Assembly: GCF_046098205.1 (NCBI RefSeq)
Contig: NZ_JBJURJ010000024.1
Location: 1 to 64,000 of the forward strand
Direction: 5' to 3'
From: Paenibacillus_AR mesotrionivorans
GTDB taxonomy: Bacteria; Bacillota; Bacilli; Paenibacillales; NBRC-103111
DNA: 64,000 nucleotides
Position numbers and translations under genes: made by a program. The notes under the pieces were generated by a model. It searched no databases, had not been told where the DNA came from, and was given only the letters and a program-made list of their open reading frames with translations. This document shows positions 16,300 to 24,707 of the stretch, piece after piece (the stretch's first letter is position 1; each line of letters opens with the position of its first letter).

Positions 16300-17478
16300 A
16301 TGTACGGGGCGCCATTGTCTGCCCATGCGCGGAAGATCATGCTGCTGGGAGCGGGTGAGCTGGGCAAGGAGGTTGTGCTGGAGGCACAGCGGCTTGGGAT
16401 TGAAACAATCGCGGTGGATCGTTACGAGGGAGCGCCGGCCATGCAGGTGGCCCACCGCAGCCATACGGTGGACATGCTGGACGGGGCGGCTCTGCGGGAG
16501 CTGATCCTGATGGAGAAGCCGGATCTGATTGTACCGGAGATTGAAGCCATCGCCACGGAGGAGCTGATCCGGCTGGAGGAGGAGGGCTTCCGGGTTATTC
16601 CTACGGCCCGGGCCTCCCGGCTCACCATGGACCGGGAGGGGATCCGCAGGCTGGCTGCGGAAACCTTGGGACTGTCGACCGCCGGATATGCCTTTGCCGA
16701 CAGTCTGGACGAGCTCAAGGCGGCCGTGGAGCAAATCGGCACGCCTTGTGTGATTAAGCCGGTGATGAGCTCCTCCGGCAAGGGACAAAGCGTCTGCCGC
16801 AGGCCGGAGGATGCGGAGCATTCCTGGAATTTGGCTCTGGAGGGGGGCCGCGGCCGCAAAACCCGGGTGATTGTGGAGGAGTTTATCCCCTTTGATTCGG
16901 AGATTACGCTTCTGACCGTCCGCTCCGTAAGCGGAACGGTGTTTTGCCCGCCTATCGGCCATGTCCAGAAGGACGGTGACTATATCGAGTCCTGGCAGCC
17001 TCATGCCATGACGCCGGGACAGATTGAAGCTGCGGAAGAGATCGCCCGCAAGGTGACGGAGGCTCTGGGCGGTTACGGCTTATATGGCGTAGAGCTGTTC
17101 CTGGCCGGAGAGCGGGTGATCTTCAGCGAGGTTTCCCCGCGGCCACATGATACAGGGATGGTGACTATGGCGACCCAGGATCTGTCGGAGTTCGCCCTGC
17201 ATGTCCGCGCTATTCTCGGGTTCCCGGTAGAGGGAGTCCGTCAGCTGTCGCCGGGAGCCTCCCGGACGCTGAAGGCCTGGGAGGAATCCAAGAGCTACCG
17301 GATTGGCGGGCTGGAGCAAGCCCTAGCGGTGCCTGGCACTCAGGTCAGAGTGTTCGGCAAGCCGGAAACCAAGGTGGGCCGCCGCATGGCGGTAGCCGTC
17401 AGCGCCGCGGACACGGTAGAGGAAGCAAGGTCCCGCGCCGAAGAAGCAGCCAGCCGTCTGTCCATCGAGTATAACTAA
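16300..17478 (+). CDS. purT: Formate-dependent phosphoribosylglycinamide formyltransferase (GAR transformylase 2)
   Basis: The 392-residue ATP-grasp enzyme matches PurT throughout: LLGAGELGKEVVLEAQRLG near the N-terminus, MQVAHRSH, CVIKPVMSSSGKGQS as the ATP-grasp glycine loop, VEEFIPFDSEITLLT, and the metal-binding FSEVSPRPHDTGMVT. It makes formyl-GAR from GAR, formate and ATP in purine synthesis, independently of folate. ATG 16300 is preceded by GAAGGGGAG. It is a single gene with its own terminator. I see no purine riboswitch or PurR box in its leader. Confidence 0.96.
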   Translation: MYGAPLSAHARKIMLLGAGELGKEVVLEAQRLGIETIAVDRYEGAPAMQVAHRSHTVDMLDGAALRELILMEKPDLIVPEIEAIATEELIRLEEEGFRVIPTARASRLTMDREGIRRLAAETLGLSTAGYAFADSLDELKAAVEQIGTPCVIKPVMSSSGKGQSVCRRPEDAEHSWNLALEGGRGRKTRVIVEEFIPFDSEITLLTVRSVSGTVFCPPIGHVQKDGDYIESWQPHAMTPGQIEAAEEIARKVTEALGGYGLYGVELFLAGERVIFSEVSPRPHDTGMVTMATQDLSEFALHVRAILGFPVEGVRQLSPGASRTLKAWEESKSYRIGGLEQALAVPGTQVRVFGKPETKVGRRMAVAVSAADTVEEARSRAEEAASRLSIEYN

Positions 17479-17487
17479 TATGTAATG

Positions 17488-17531
17488 AAAAAGCAGGAGC
17501 TGCCCGGTTGGGCCGAAGGCTCCTGCTTTTT
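17488..17531 (+). terminator. Terminator of purT
   Basis: Arms AAAAAGCAGGAGC and GCTCCTGCTTTTT form a 13-bp stem with a T run. Confidence 0.9.
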
Positions 17532-17549
17532 GTTGCGTCTTTGTTCTTC

Positions 17550-17677
17550 GGGGGGCACCCCCAAAAGTACCTGAGATTACTCCGAAGCGTTACATCACTT
17601 TTGGGGGGAATATTGAACGGGGGCTCCCCCAAAAGTACCTGAGTCTGCTTCGAAGCATTTCATCACTTTTGGGGGGG
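17550..17677. repeat. Two copies of the CCCCCAAAAGT hairpin repeat
   Basis: Two direct copies with a 68-base period (CCCCC at 17558 and 17626). Each is a hairpin with arms CCCCCAAAAGT and ACTTTTGGGGG flanking about 35 bases that contain a CGAAGC core. They belong to the same family as the four-copy array at 22671-22947 and the remnant near 55400-55447. Confidence 0.85.
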
Positions 17678-17681
17678 ACTT

Positions 17682-17852
17682 TTACAGATGCGGATACTTG
17701 CGGTGCTCCACCAGATCGATGGCGCCCAGCACCACATGGGCCAGACCAAAGCCCATCACTGCGGTGGAAACCATAGGGTATTTGCCCCGGAAAGCCGCTC
17801 CGGTGGCGGTGACAGCCGTGCCTAAAACTGTGGGAATCAGTCCTTCGCGCAT
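17682..17852 (-). CDS. Tiny conserved-looking membrane protein (56 aa)
   Basis: The ORF runs from ATG 17852, with AAAGGAG ten bases upstream, to TAA at 17682-17684. The translation has a glycine/alanine-rich hydrophobic first half (LIPTVLGTAVTATGAA), a second hydrophobic stretch (MVSTAVMGFGLAHVVLGAI) and a charged tail (DLVEHRKYPHL). This gives one or two short membrane segments. Length, ribosome site and codon use make it a credible gene. I do not know its function. It is transcribed away from DUF1802 and ends next to the hairpin repeats. Confidence 0.7.
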   Translation of the reverse strand: MREGLIPTVLGTAVTATGAAFRGKYPMVSTAVMGFGLAHVVLGAIDLVEHRKYPHL

Positions 17853-18024
17853 GAATGAATCGCTCCTTTTGTTATAAGATAATGAGGTTGACGGGTATAG
17901 GTTTTGAAGAAAAGCCGATCTGTATCCGATGCAAGCATTGGCAGTCAGATCATTTGCCGTGGGGAGCTTTTCAGGCTATAATGAGTTATAAATTATAATT
18001 AGTCTAAACAAAGGAGGTCTTGAC

Positions 18025-18621
18025 ATGAAGGCGCCGGTCAAGCAAATAGCCTTAAAGGAATGGGCGTCCGCCATCAAGGCTCTGCGGGAAGGCAAGCAAA
18101 TCCTGGTGATGCGCAAGGGTGGCATCGTGGAGGAAACCCGGGATTTTCAAGTGGAAAGCCACCATTTTTATTTATATCCGACTTATGAGCACCAGAAGCG
18201 GGAGCTGCTGAAGGAGAATGAACAGCAAACCGTGGATGAGACGCTTGCAGGATGGTCCGCCGAAGCCCGTTCGGTAGAGCTGACTGCCTTTGCCGATGTG
18301 GTGGAGGATATTGAGGTGCTGGATCAGGAGCAGCTGGACAGGCTGTCCGAGTTCCATATCTGGACGGATACCTTCGCTGAGGAGCGGCTGAAATGGAAGA
18401 AGAAAAATCCGCTTCATGTCCTGCTGCTGCGGGTGTACCAATTGGAGGAGCCCGTGTCCATTCCCATTCGCTCAGACTACCTGGGCTGCAAATCCTGGGT
18501 GGAAATTGCAGATTCGATGCCCGAGGTGAACAAGACGCCGGTTCTGACCGACGAGGAATTCGCCCGGCAGTGTGAAGCCATCAAATCCGCTTTGGCCGGA
18601 TCGGGTGTAGCCGGTCACTGA
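18025..18621 (+). CDS. DUF1802 family protein
   Basis: A soluble 198-residue protein with the DUF1802 opening: ALKEWASAIKALREGKQ, then ILVMRKGGIVEE and HFYLYPTYEHQ. Members are found across Firmicutes and cyanobacteria without a proven function, so none is assigned. Start ATG 18025 has AAAGGAGG upstream. It appears monocistronic and is followed by a probable terminator before suf. Confidence 0.85.
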   Translation: MKAPVKQIALKEWASAIKALREGKQILVMRKGGIVEETRDFQVESHHFYLYPTYEHQKRELLKENEQQTVDETLAGWSAEARSVELTAFADVVEDIEVLDQEQLDRLSEFHIWTDTFAEERLKWKKKNPLHVLLLRVYQLEEPVSIPIRSDYLGCKSWVEIADSMPEVNKTPVLTDEEFARQCEAIKSALAGSGVAGH

Positions 18622-18655
18622 TTGAAGTAGTAGACTATATCTCTTCGCAAGCCGC

Positions 18656-18707
18656 CAAGCCCTGGTCTTTTGGCTGCAGCATCGGCCTCGAGAAACCGGG
18701 CTTTTTT
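18656..18707 (+). terminator. Probable terminator after DUF1802 gene
   Basis: Arms AAGCCCTGGT and AACCGGGCTT are separated by about 30 bases that include a smaller internal stem. A T6 run follows. Confidence 0.65.
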
Positions 18708-18804
18708 CATGGGTTATTTTTAACAAATATAAGCAAAGAGACTTTCCAAACATTAAAGTTGATAAAATTATTCAGTTGCCCTTTATTGATTCATCAGGGT
18801 GCGC

Positions 18805-18846
18805 TATAATAATCCTATATTTGATTGAGAATCATTGATAATCACA
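18805..18846 (+). promoter_or_regulatory. suf operon promoter region with Fur-like box
   Basis: A -10 TATAAT lies at 18805-18810 with only a weak -35. Just downstream is TTGATTGAGAATCATTGATAATCA (18821-18844), which resembles the 7-1-7 Fur box TGATAATNATTATCA and includes one intact TGATAAT half. Position over the transcription start fits repression by Fur under iron repletion. Confidence 0.5.
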
Positions 18847-18895
18847 AAGATAAGTTATTAAATAAAAACCATTTCAGTAACCGGAGGGAAAATCC

Positions 18896-19684
18896 ATGTC
18901 GAATGTGCCTGTGTTGACAATCAGTGATTTGAAAGCAAGCGTGGAAGGCAAGGAAATCGTAAAGGGTCTTAGCCTGGAAATCAAAGGAGGCGAGGTTCAC
19001 GCCATCATGGGTCCCAACGGTACGGGCAAAAGTACCTTGTCCTCTGCTTTGATGGGCCATCCCAAGTATGAGGTGACCGACGGTACCGTAACGCTGAACG
19101 GCGAAGACGTGCTGGAGATGGCAGTAGATGAGCGCGCACGGGCCGGATTGTTCCTGGCCATGCAATATCCAAGCGAAATTACCGGCGTTACCAATTCGGA
19201 CTTCCTGCGCAGTGCCATTAATGCACGCCGCGGGGAAGGCAACGAAATTTCTCTGATCCGGTTTATCCGCCAGATGGAAGCGAAGATGAAGGAACTGGAT
19301 ATCAACCCTGAGTTCGCCCACCGCTACTTGAATGAAGGTTTCTCCGGCGGCGAGAAGAAACGTAACGAAATTCTCCAAATGATGCTCATTGAACCGAAGA
19401 TTGCCATTCTCGATGAGATTGACTCCGGTCTGGATATCGATGCTCTCAAAATTGTGGCGGCAGGCGTCAACGCTCTCCGCAGCCCGGAACGTGCTTTCCT
19501 GATTATTACCCACTATCAGCGTCTTCTGAATTATGTAACCCCTGATTTTGTCCACGTGATGATGCAGGGCCGTATCGTGAAATCCGGAGGGCCCGAGCTG
19601 GCCGAACGTTTGGAAGCGGAAGGTTATGATTGGGTGAAGGAAGAGCTGGGCATTGTGGACGAGACTGTCGGACAGGAAGTATAG
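18896..19684 (+). CDS. sufC: Fe-S assembly ATPase SufC
   Basis: A 262-residue ABC-type ATPase with Walker A GPNGTGKST, signature FSGGEKKRNEI and Walker B AILDEIDSGLD, which is the characteristic SufC set. It works in the SufBCD scaffold complex that builds Fe-S clusters in the cytoplasm. Start ATG 18896 has GGAGGG upstream. First gene of sufCDSUB, 23 bases before sufD. Confidence 0.97.
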   Translation: MSNVPVLTISDLKASVEGKEIVKGLSLEIKGGEVHAIMGPNGTGKSTLSSALMGHPKYEVTDGTVTLNGEDVLEMAVDERARAGLFLAMQYPSEITGVTNSDFLRSAINARRGEGNEISLIRFIRQMEAKMKELDINPEFAHRYLNEGFSGGEKKRNEILQMMLIEPKIAILDEIDSGLDIDALKIVAAGVNALRSPERAFLIITHYQRLLNYVTPDFVHVMMQGRIVKSGGPELAERLEAEGYDWVKEELGIVDETVGQEV

Positions 19685-19707
19685 AGAGAGGAAGTGGAGG
19701 TAAAGCG

Positions 19708-21012
19708 ATGAGCACACAAACTGTTCTTCCTATAGACCGCGGCACCGTTCAAGCGCTGTCGGAGCGCAACCGGGAACCGCAATGGATGAAGGAGCTCCGG
19801 TTGAAGGGCCTGGAGCTGGCGGAAACGCTGGAGCTTCCTTTTGTGGAGAAAACCCGTCTTGACCGCTGGAATCTCAGCACTTATGGTGCCTATCAGCCTG
19901 GAGCTGCCGTCCAATCGGTTTCCGAGCTTCCTGAAGAGGCCAAAAACCTGTTCGGCGAAAGCTTCAGCAACAGCCTCCTGATTCAGCGCAACTCCAGTGT
20001 GGCTTACTGTCACCTGTCTGAAGCGGCAACCTCCCAGGGTGTGCTGTTCACCGATCTGGAGACCGCCGTCCGCGAGCACAGCGATTTGGTGCAGCCGTAT
20101 TTCATGAAGGCTGTTGCCCAGGATGAGCATCGTGTAGCTGCCCTTCACAGCGCAGTCTGGAACGGCGGAGTCTTCCTGTATGTTCCCAAGAATGTCAGCG
20201 TGGAGCTGCCGGTGCAGGCATTGTTCCTGGCTGAAGGGACCGAAGGAGCCTGCGCGCCCCATGTCCTGATTGTTGCCGAAGAGAACAGCTCGGTGACCTA
20301 TGTGGAAAATGTGATTTCCGCAGGGGATGCCGGTGAGCGTGTAGTAAATGGTGTGGTGGAGGTTTTCGCTAAGGCCGGCGCTAAGGTAAGAGCCGCTTCC
20401 ATCCATAACCTGGGCCATGGTCTGACGGATCTGTCCTACCGCCGCGCTATCGTGGAGAAGGATGCTTCCGTGGAATGGATCATCGGGGAATTGAACAACG
20501 GCAACGCCGTTTCCGATACAACGACTCTGCTTAAGGGTGACGGCTCCACCTCGGATACCAAGGTGATCTGCGTAGGGACAGGGGAGCAGCGTCTCAGCCT
20601 GACTACCCGTGCCGTCCACTTCGGCAAGATGTCCGAAAGCGACATGATTACCCGTGCCGTCATGAGAGATGGGGCGACTGCCATCATCAACGGCATTACC
20701 AAGATAGAGAAGGGCGCTACCGGCGCCAACGGCCAGCAAACCGAAAAGGTGCTGATGCTGTCGCCCACCGCACGCGGGGACGCCAACCCGATCCTTCTGA
20801 TCGACGAGGACGATGTAAAGGCAGGCCATGCGGCCAGCGTCGGGCAGGTCAATCCGGAGCAAATCTACTATTTGATGTCCAGAGGCATTTCGAAGGAAAT
20901 GGCACAGCGTTTGATCATCTACGGCTTCCTTGCCCCTGTGGTGTCTGAAATTCCGATTGCCAAAATCGAGGACCAACTGCAGCGGCTGGTCGAAAGGAAG
21001 CTGGAGCAATGA
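19708..21012 (+). CDS. sufD: Fe-S assembly scaffold protein SufD
   Basis: This 434-residue protein belongs to the SufB/SufD family: C-terminal beta-helix core with GDANPILLIDEDDVKAGHAA and MSRGISKEMAQRLIIYGF. It pairs with SufB and SufC in the scaffold. ATG 19708 with GGAGG at 19696-19700 is preferred over an upstream in-frame start inside sufC. The stop overlaps the sufS start (ATGA at 21009-21012). Confidence 0.96.
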   Translation: MSTQTVLPIDRGTVQALSERNREPQWMKELRLKGLELAETLELPFVEKTRLDRWNLSTYGAYQPGAAVQSVSELPEEAKNLFGESFSNSLLIQRNSSVAYCHLSEAATSQGVLFTDLETAVREHSDLVQPYFMKAVAQDEHRVAALHSAVWNGGVFLYVPKNVSVELPVQALFLAEGTEGACAPHVLIVAEENSSVTYVENVISAGDAGERVVNGVVEVFAKAGAKVRAASIHNLGHGLTDLSYRRAIVEKDASVEWIIGELNNGNAVSDTTTLLKGDGSTSDTKVICVGTGEQRLSLTTRAVHFGKMSESDMITRAVMRDGATAIINGITKIEKGATGANGQQTEKVLMLSPTARGDANPILLIDEDDVKAGHAASVGQVNPEQIYYLMSRGISKEMAQRLIIYGFLAPVVSEIPIAKIEDQLQRLVERKLEQ

Positions 21013-22238
21013 ATGCCAAGGAGATCCGCAAGCTTTTTCCCATTCTGAACCAGGAAGTCAACGGCCATCCGCTGGTGTATCTGGATAGCGCCGCCACCTC
21101 CCAGAAGCCTCTGGCGGTCATCGAAGCCGTTAAGCATTATTATGAATGGGATAACGCCAATGTTCACCGGGGGGTCCATACGCTGGGCTCCCGGGCGACA
21201 GACGCGTATGAGGGGGCCAGGGAAAAGGTCAAGCGGTTCCTGAACGCCCGCAACACCGAGGAAATTATCTTTACCCGCGGGACCACCACGGCGCTTAACC
21301 TGGTTGCGTCCAGCTACGCCAGAAGCGTCTGCCGCGAAGGCGACGAGATTGTGATTACGCTGATGGAGCATCACAGCAATCTCATTCCCTGGCAGCAGGT
21401 GGCCAAAGCGACAGGCGCTACACTGAAGTATATTCCCCTCCAGCAGGACGGGATTATCACGCTGGCGGATGCGGAGAACACCATTACCGACCGGACCAAG
21501 GTGGTTGCGGTGGCATATGTGTCCAACGTGATGGGTGTGGTGCATCCGGTGAAGGAGCTTGCGGCCATTGCCCACCGCCACGGTGCGGTGATGGTAGTGG
21601 ACGGTGCCCAATCCACGCCCCATATGAAGGTGGATGTACAGGATCTGGATTGTGACTTCTACGCCCTGTCCGGACACAAGATGTGCGCACCCACCGGCAT
21701 CGGTGCTTTGTACGGCAAGAAGGAACTGCTGGAGAAGATGGAGCCCATCGAATTCGGCGGTGAAATGATCGATTTTGTGGACTTATACGATTCCTCCTGG
21801 AAGGAGCTTCCCTGGAAGTTCGAAGGCGGGACCCCGATTATCGCAGGAGCGGTGGGATTGGGAGCGGCAATTGATTTCCTTGAAGACATCGGGATGGATA
21901 ACATTCACGAGCATGAGGAAAAGCTGTCGGCTTACGCCATGAACGTGCTTCCGGTTATGGAAGGCCTGACGATCTACGGGCCGGCATCCGGCAAACGCCC
22001 CGGGCTGGTCACCTTCAATCTGGAGGATGTCCATCCTCATGATTTGGCTACCTTCCTGGATGCGGAGGGCATCGCTGTCCGGGCCGGACACCACTGCTGC
22101 CAGCCGCTGATGCGCTGGTTGAAGGCTTCCTCCACGGCGAGAGCCAGCTTTTACTTGTACAACACGGAAGAGGACATCGACCGCTTGGCGGAATCCCTCA
22201 GGCGGACAAAGGAGTACTTTAGCGATGCAATTGGATGA
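21009..22238 (+). CDS. sufS: Cysteine desulfurase SufS
   Basis: A 409-residue PLP enzyme of the SufS/CsdA type. The PLP lysine is in SGHKMCAPTG (K224) and the catalytic cysteine in RAGHHCCQPLM (C363). The N-terminal YLDSAATSQKP is also diagnostic. It takes sulfur from cysteine and passes it to SufU. The last 14 bases overlap sufU, indicating tight translational coupling. Confidence 0.97.
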   Translation: MNAKEIRKLFPILNQEVNGHPLVYLDSAATSQKPLAVIEAVKHYYEWDNANVHRGVHTLGSRATDAYEGAREKVKRFLNARNTEEIIFTRGTTTALNLVASSYARSVCREGDEIVITLMEHHSNLIPWQQVAKATGATLKYIPLQQDGIITLADAENTITDRTKVVAVAYVSNVMGVVHPVKELAAIAHRHGAVMVVDGAQSTPHMKVDVQDLDCDFYALSGHKMCAPTGIGALYGKKELLEKMEPIEFGGEMIDFVDLYDSSWKELPWKFEGGTPIIAGAVGLGAAIDFLEDIGMDNIHEHEEKLSAYAMNVLPVMEGLTIYGPASGKRPGLVTFNLEDVHPHDLATFLDAEGIAVRAGHHCCQPLMRWLKASSTARASFYLYNTEEDIDRLAESLRRTKEYFSDAIG

Positions 22239-22644
22239 TTTGTACCGCCGGGTCATTATGGATCATTATAAAAACCCCCGCAATAGGGGGCATTTCGAGG
22301 ATAATGGTGTGACGATCGACTTGCATAACCCCACCTGCGGCGACCGGATTTCCCTGCAGCTGAAGGTGGAGGACGGCATTGTGAAGGAATCCCGGTTTTC
22401 GGGAGAGGGCTGCTCCATCAGCATGTCCTCCGCCTCCATGATGACCGAAGCAGTCAAAGGCAAAACCCTGGAGGAAGCACAGGCCATGGCCGAGCAATTC
22501 TCCTGTCTGATGAAGGGCGAGCCGGTGGAATTCGAGTATGAGGACCTGGAGGCACTCTCCGGCGTCAACAAATTCCCGGCCCGCATCAAATGCGCCACAC
22601 TGGCGTGGAACGCGCTTCGCAAGGGAGTCGAGCAGTCGCGGTAA
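22225..22644 (+). CDS. sufU: Zinc-dependent sulfurtransferase SufU
   Basis: A 139-residue IscU-like protein with the SufU ligand set: C38 and D40 in PTCGDR, C63 in GEGCSIS, and C123 in RIKCATLAW. It has the SufU-specific insertion between the second and third cysteines. It accepts sulfur from SufS and hands it to SufBCD. It is separated from sufB by 326 bases filled with a hairpin repeat array, unlike the tight junctions elsewhere in the operon. Confidence 0.96.
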   Translation: MQLDDLYRRVIMDHYKNPRNRGHFEDNGVTIDLHNPTCGDRISLQLKVEDGIVKESRFSGEGCSISMSSASMMTEAVKGKTLEEAQAMAEQFSCLMKGEPVEFEYEDLEALSGVNKFPARIKCATLAWNALRKGVEQSR

Positions 22645-22650
22645 AGTCGC

Positions 22651-22947
22651 AACGTCACTTGTGGAGATATGGTTTCCGGGGGCACCCCCAAAAGTACCCG
22701 GAATCCGCTACGAAGCATTAGCGTCACTTTTGGGGGAATGGTTTTCCGGGGGCACCCCCAAAAGTACCCGGAATCTACTACGAAGCATTAGCGTCACTTT
22801 TGGGGGAATGGTTTTCCGGGGGCACCCCCAAAAGTACCCGGAATCTACTACGAAGCATTAGCGTCACTTTTGGGGGAATGGTTTTCCGGGGGCACCCCCA
22901 AAAGTACCCGGAATCTACTACGAAGCATTAGCGTCACTTTTGGGGGA
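22651..22947. repeat. Four-copy 70-bp tandem hairpin array inside the suf operon
   Basis: The unit recurs with an exact 70-base period (GGCACCCCCAAAAG at 22681, 22751, 22821 and 22891). Each unit has arms CCCCCAAAAGT and ACTTTTGGGGG, giving an 11-bp stem around about 35 bases with CTACGAAGCATTAGCG. Copies 2-4 are nearly identical; copy 1 differs by CCGCTA for CTACTA. Bases 22651-22680 look like a decayed right half of a fifth copy. No T tracts, so classical termination is not implied. Confidence 0.92.
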
Positions 22948-22970
22948 TCTATTAAGAGGAGGGATTCGTA

Positions 22971-24368
22971 ATGGCGAAGCAGATGCCAGAAATGGAAGAT
23001 TACAAATATGGCTTCCGTGACGAGCACAAGGCTGTGTTCCAAAGCGGCAAGGGGCTCACACCGGAGATTGTCACCGAAATTTCCAAGATGAAGAATGAGC
23101 CGGATTGGATGCTGGAATTCCGCCTCAAGTCCCTCGAGCTGTTCAACAAAATGCCCATGCCCCGGTGGGGCGGTGATTTGGATGATCTGGATTTTAACGA
23201 CATCCAATATTATGTGAAGCCTGCTGAAAAGCAAGGGAAAACCTGGGAGGAGGTTCCTTCCGAAATCAAGGAAACCTTCGACAAGCTGGGGATTCCCGAG
23301 GCGGAGCAAAAGTTTCTGGCCGGTGTATCCGCCCAGTACGAGTCTGAGGTTGTGTACCACAGCATGCAGAAGGATCTGGAGGAGCAAGGGGTTATCTTCA
23401 TGGATACTGACAGCGCCCTCCGGGAGCATCCGGAGCTGTTCCGCAAATATTTCTCCACGGTGATTCCTGCCGCGGACAACAAGTTCGCTGCATTGAACAG
23501 CGCCGTTTGGTCCGGGGGCAGCTTCATCTACGTGCCGAAGGGCGTCAAATGCGAAATTCCGCTGCAGGCCTACTTCCGCATCAACTCGGAGAACATGGGC
23601 CAGTTCGAGCGTACACTGATTGTGGCCGACGAAGACAGCTTTGTCCACTATGTAGAGGGCTGTACCGCTCCCATCTACAGCACCAACTCTCTGCACAGCG
23701 CCGTGGTGGAAATCCTGTGTCTGAAGAACGCCCGTGTCCGGTACACCACCATCCAGAACTGGGCACCGAACATCTATAACCTGGTGACCAAACGTGCCGT
23801 TGCCGAAGAAAATGCCACCATGGAATGGGTGGACGGAAACATCGGTTCCAAGCTGACCATGAAGTACCCGGCGGTTGTTCTGAAGGGCCGCGGCGCCAAG
23901 GGCAGTGTGCTCTCCATCGCCGTAGCCGGCAAGGGCCAGCACCAGGATGCAGGCGCCAAGATGATCCATCTGGCACCGGAAACCACCTCCACCATCGTGT
24001 CCAAGTCCATCTCCAAACACGGCGGCAAGGTGACCTACCGCGGCTTGAGCTCCTTCGGGCGCAACTCCCAGGGCTCCAAGGCCAACATCAAATGTGACAC
24101 CCTGATCATGGATAAACAGTCCACATCGGACACCATCCCGTACAACGAGATCATGAACGACAACATCACGCTGGAGCATGAAGCGACCGTATCCAAGGTA
24201 TCCGAGGACCAGCTCTTCTACCTCATGAGCCGCGGCCTCACCGAAGCCGAAGCCACCCAGATGATCGTCATGGGCTTCATCGAACCCTTCACCAAGGAGC
24301 TGCCGATGGAGTATGCGGTGGAGATGAATCGGTTGATAAAATTCGAAATGGAAGGCAGCATCGGGTAA
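22971..24368 (+). CDS. sufB: Fe-S assembly scaffold protein SufB
   Basis: The 465-residue protein carries SufB signatures: YVPKGVKCEIPLQAYFRIN, GCTAPIYSTNSLHSAVVE (with the conserved cysteine), and the C-terminal EATVSKVSEDQLFYLMSRG. It is the central subunit on which the cluster is built. ATG 22971 is preceded by AAGAGGAGGG. It is the last gene of the operon and has a strong terminator. Confidence 0.97.
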   Translation: MAKQMPEMEDYKYGFRDEHKAVFQSGKGLTPEIVTEISKMKNEPDWMLEFRLKSLELFNKMPMPRWGGDLDDLDFNDIQYYVKPAEKQGKTWEEVPSEIKETFDKLGIPEAEQKFLAGVSAQYESEVVYHSMQKDLEEQGVIFMDTDSALREHPELFRKYFSTVIPAADNKFAALNSAVWSGGSFIYVPKGVKCEIPLQAYFRINSENMGQFERTLIVADEDSFVHYVEGCTAPIYSTNSLHSAVVEILCLKNARVRYTTIQNWAPNIYNLVTKRAVAEENATMEWVDGNIGSKLTMKYPAVVLKGRGAKGSVLSIAVAGKGQHQDAGAKMIHLAPETTSTIVSKSISKHGGKVTYRGLSSFGRNSQGSKANIKCDTLIMDKQSTSDTIPYNEIMNDNITLEHEATVSKVSEDQLFYLMSRGLTEAEATQMIVMGFIEPFTKELPMEYAVEMNRLIKFEMEGSIG

Positions 24369-24405
24369 GCAGCAACTCAACCGCTCGATAGTAAATACGA
24401 TGGGA

Positions 24406-24448
24406 AACAGACCGCAGCCTCTGGTGAGGGCGGTCTGTTTCTTTTTTT
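24406..24448 (+). terminator. Terminator of the suf operon
   Basis: Arms AACAGACCGC and GCGGTCTGTT enclose a 14-base loop, followed by TCTTTTTTT. Confidence 0.92.
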
Positions 24449-24478
24449 GCTCCTTCCAGTTATAATCCCTGGCTATCT

Positions 24479-24661
24479 GAGCGGACCCACGATCCGTTAT
24501 TGGACAAAAAAACGGTGTTTTTTCAGCTGAGCGGACACAGGGGCCGTTATATGCTGGGAATGAGACGGTTGGGGCAGGATGGCGAGACAATAAGGTATCC
24601 TGTGTCCGCGAAATCATCAGAATCGTGTGTTTTGGGGAAATAACGGATCCTCAGTCCGGAT
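24479..24661. repeat. 183-bp four-box palindromic element, locus F
   Basis: Forward boxes at 24479-24500 and 24529-24550 (GAGCGGACCCA...CCGTTAT and GAGCGGACACA...CCGTTAT). Reverse boxes at 24590-24611 and 24640-24661 (ATAAGGTATCC... and ATAACGGATCC...). The geometry is identical to other loci but the words differ. Box 2 pairs with box 3 through GCGGACACAGG, and box 1 with box 4 through GATCCGTTAT. The element lies between convergent genes. Confidence 0.85.
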
Positions 24662-24707
24662 ATGTGCCCAGAACTAACGGGACACGGGCTGTTCCGTTTT
24701 ATTGGGG

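Noticed and set aside
19624..21009. A 461-codon minus-strand ORF opposite sufD.
   Set aside because: Antisense shadow. sufD has clear family motifs and operon context; the other strand does not.
22538..22861. A plus-strand ORF of 107 codons across the end of sufU and the repeat array.
   Set aside because: It is out of frame with sufU, runs through the 70-bp repeats and has no ribosome site.
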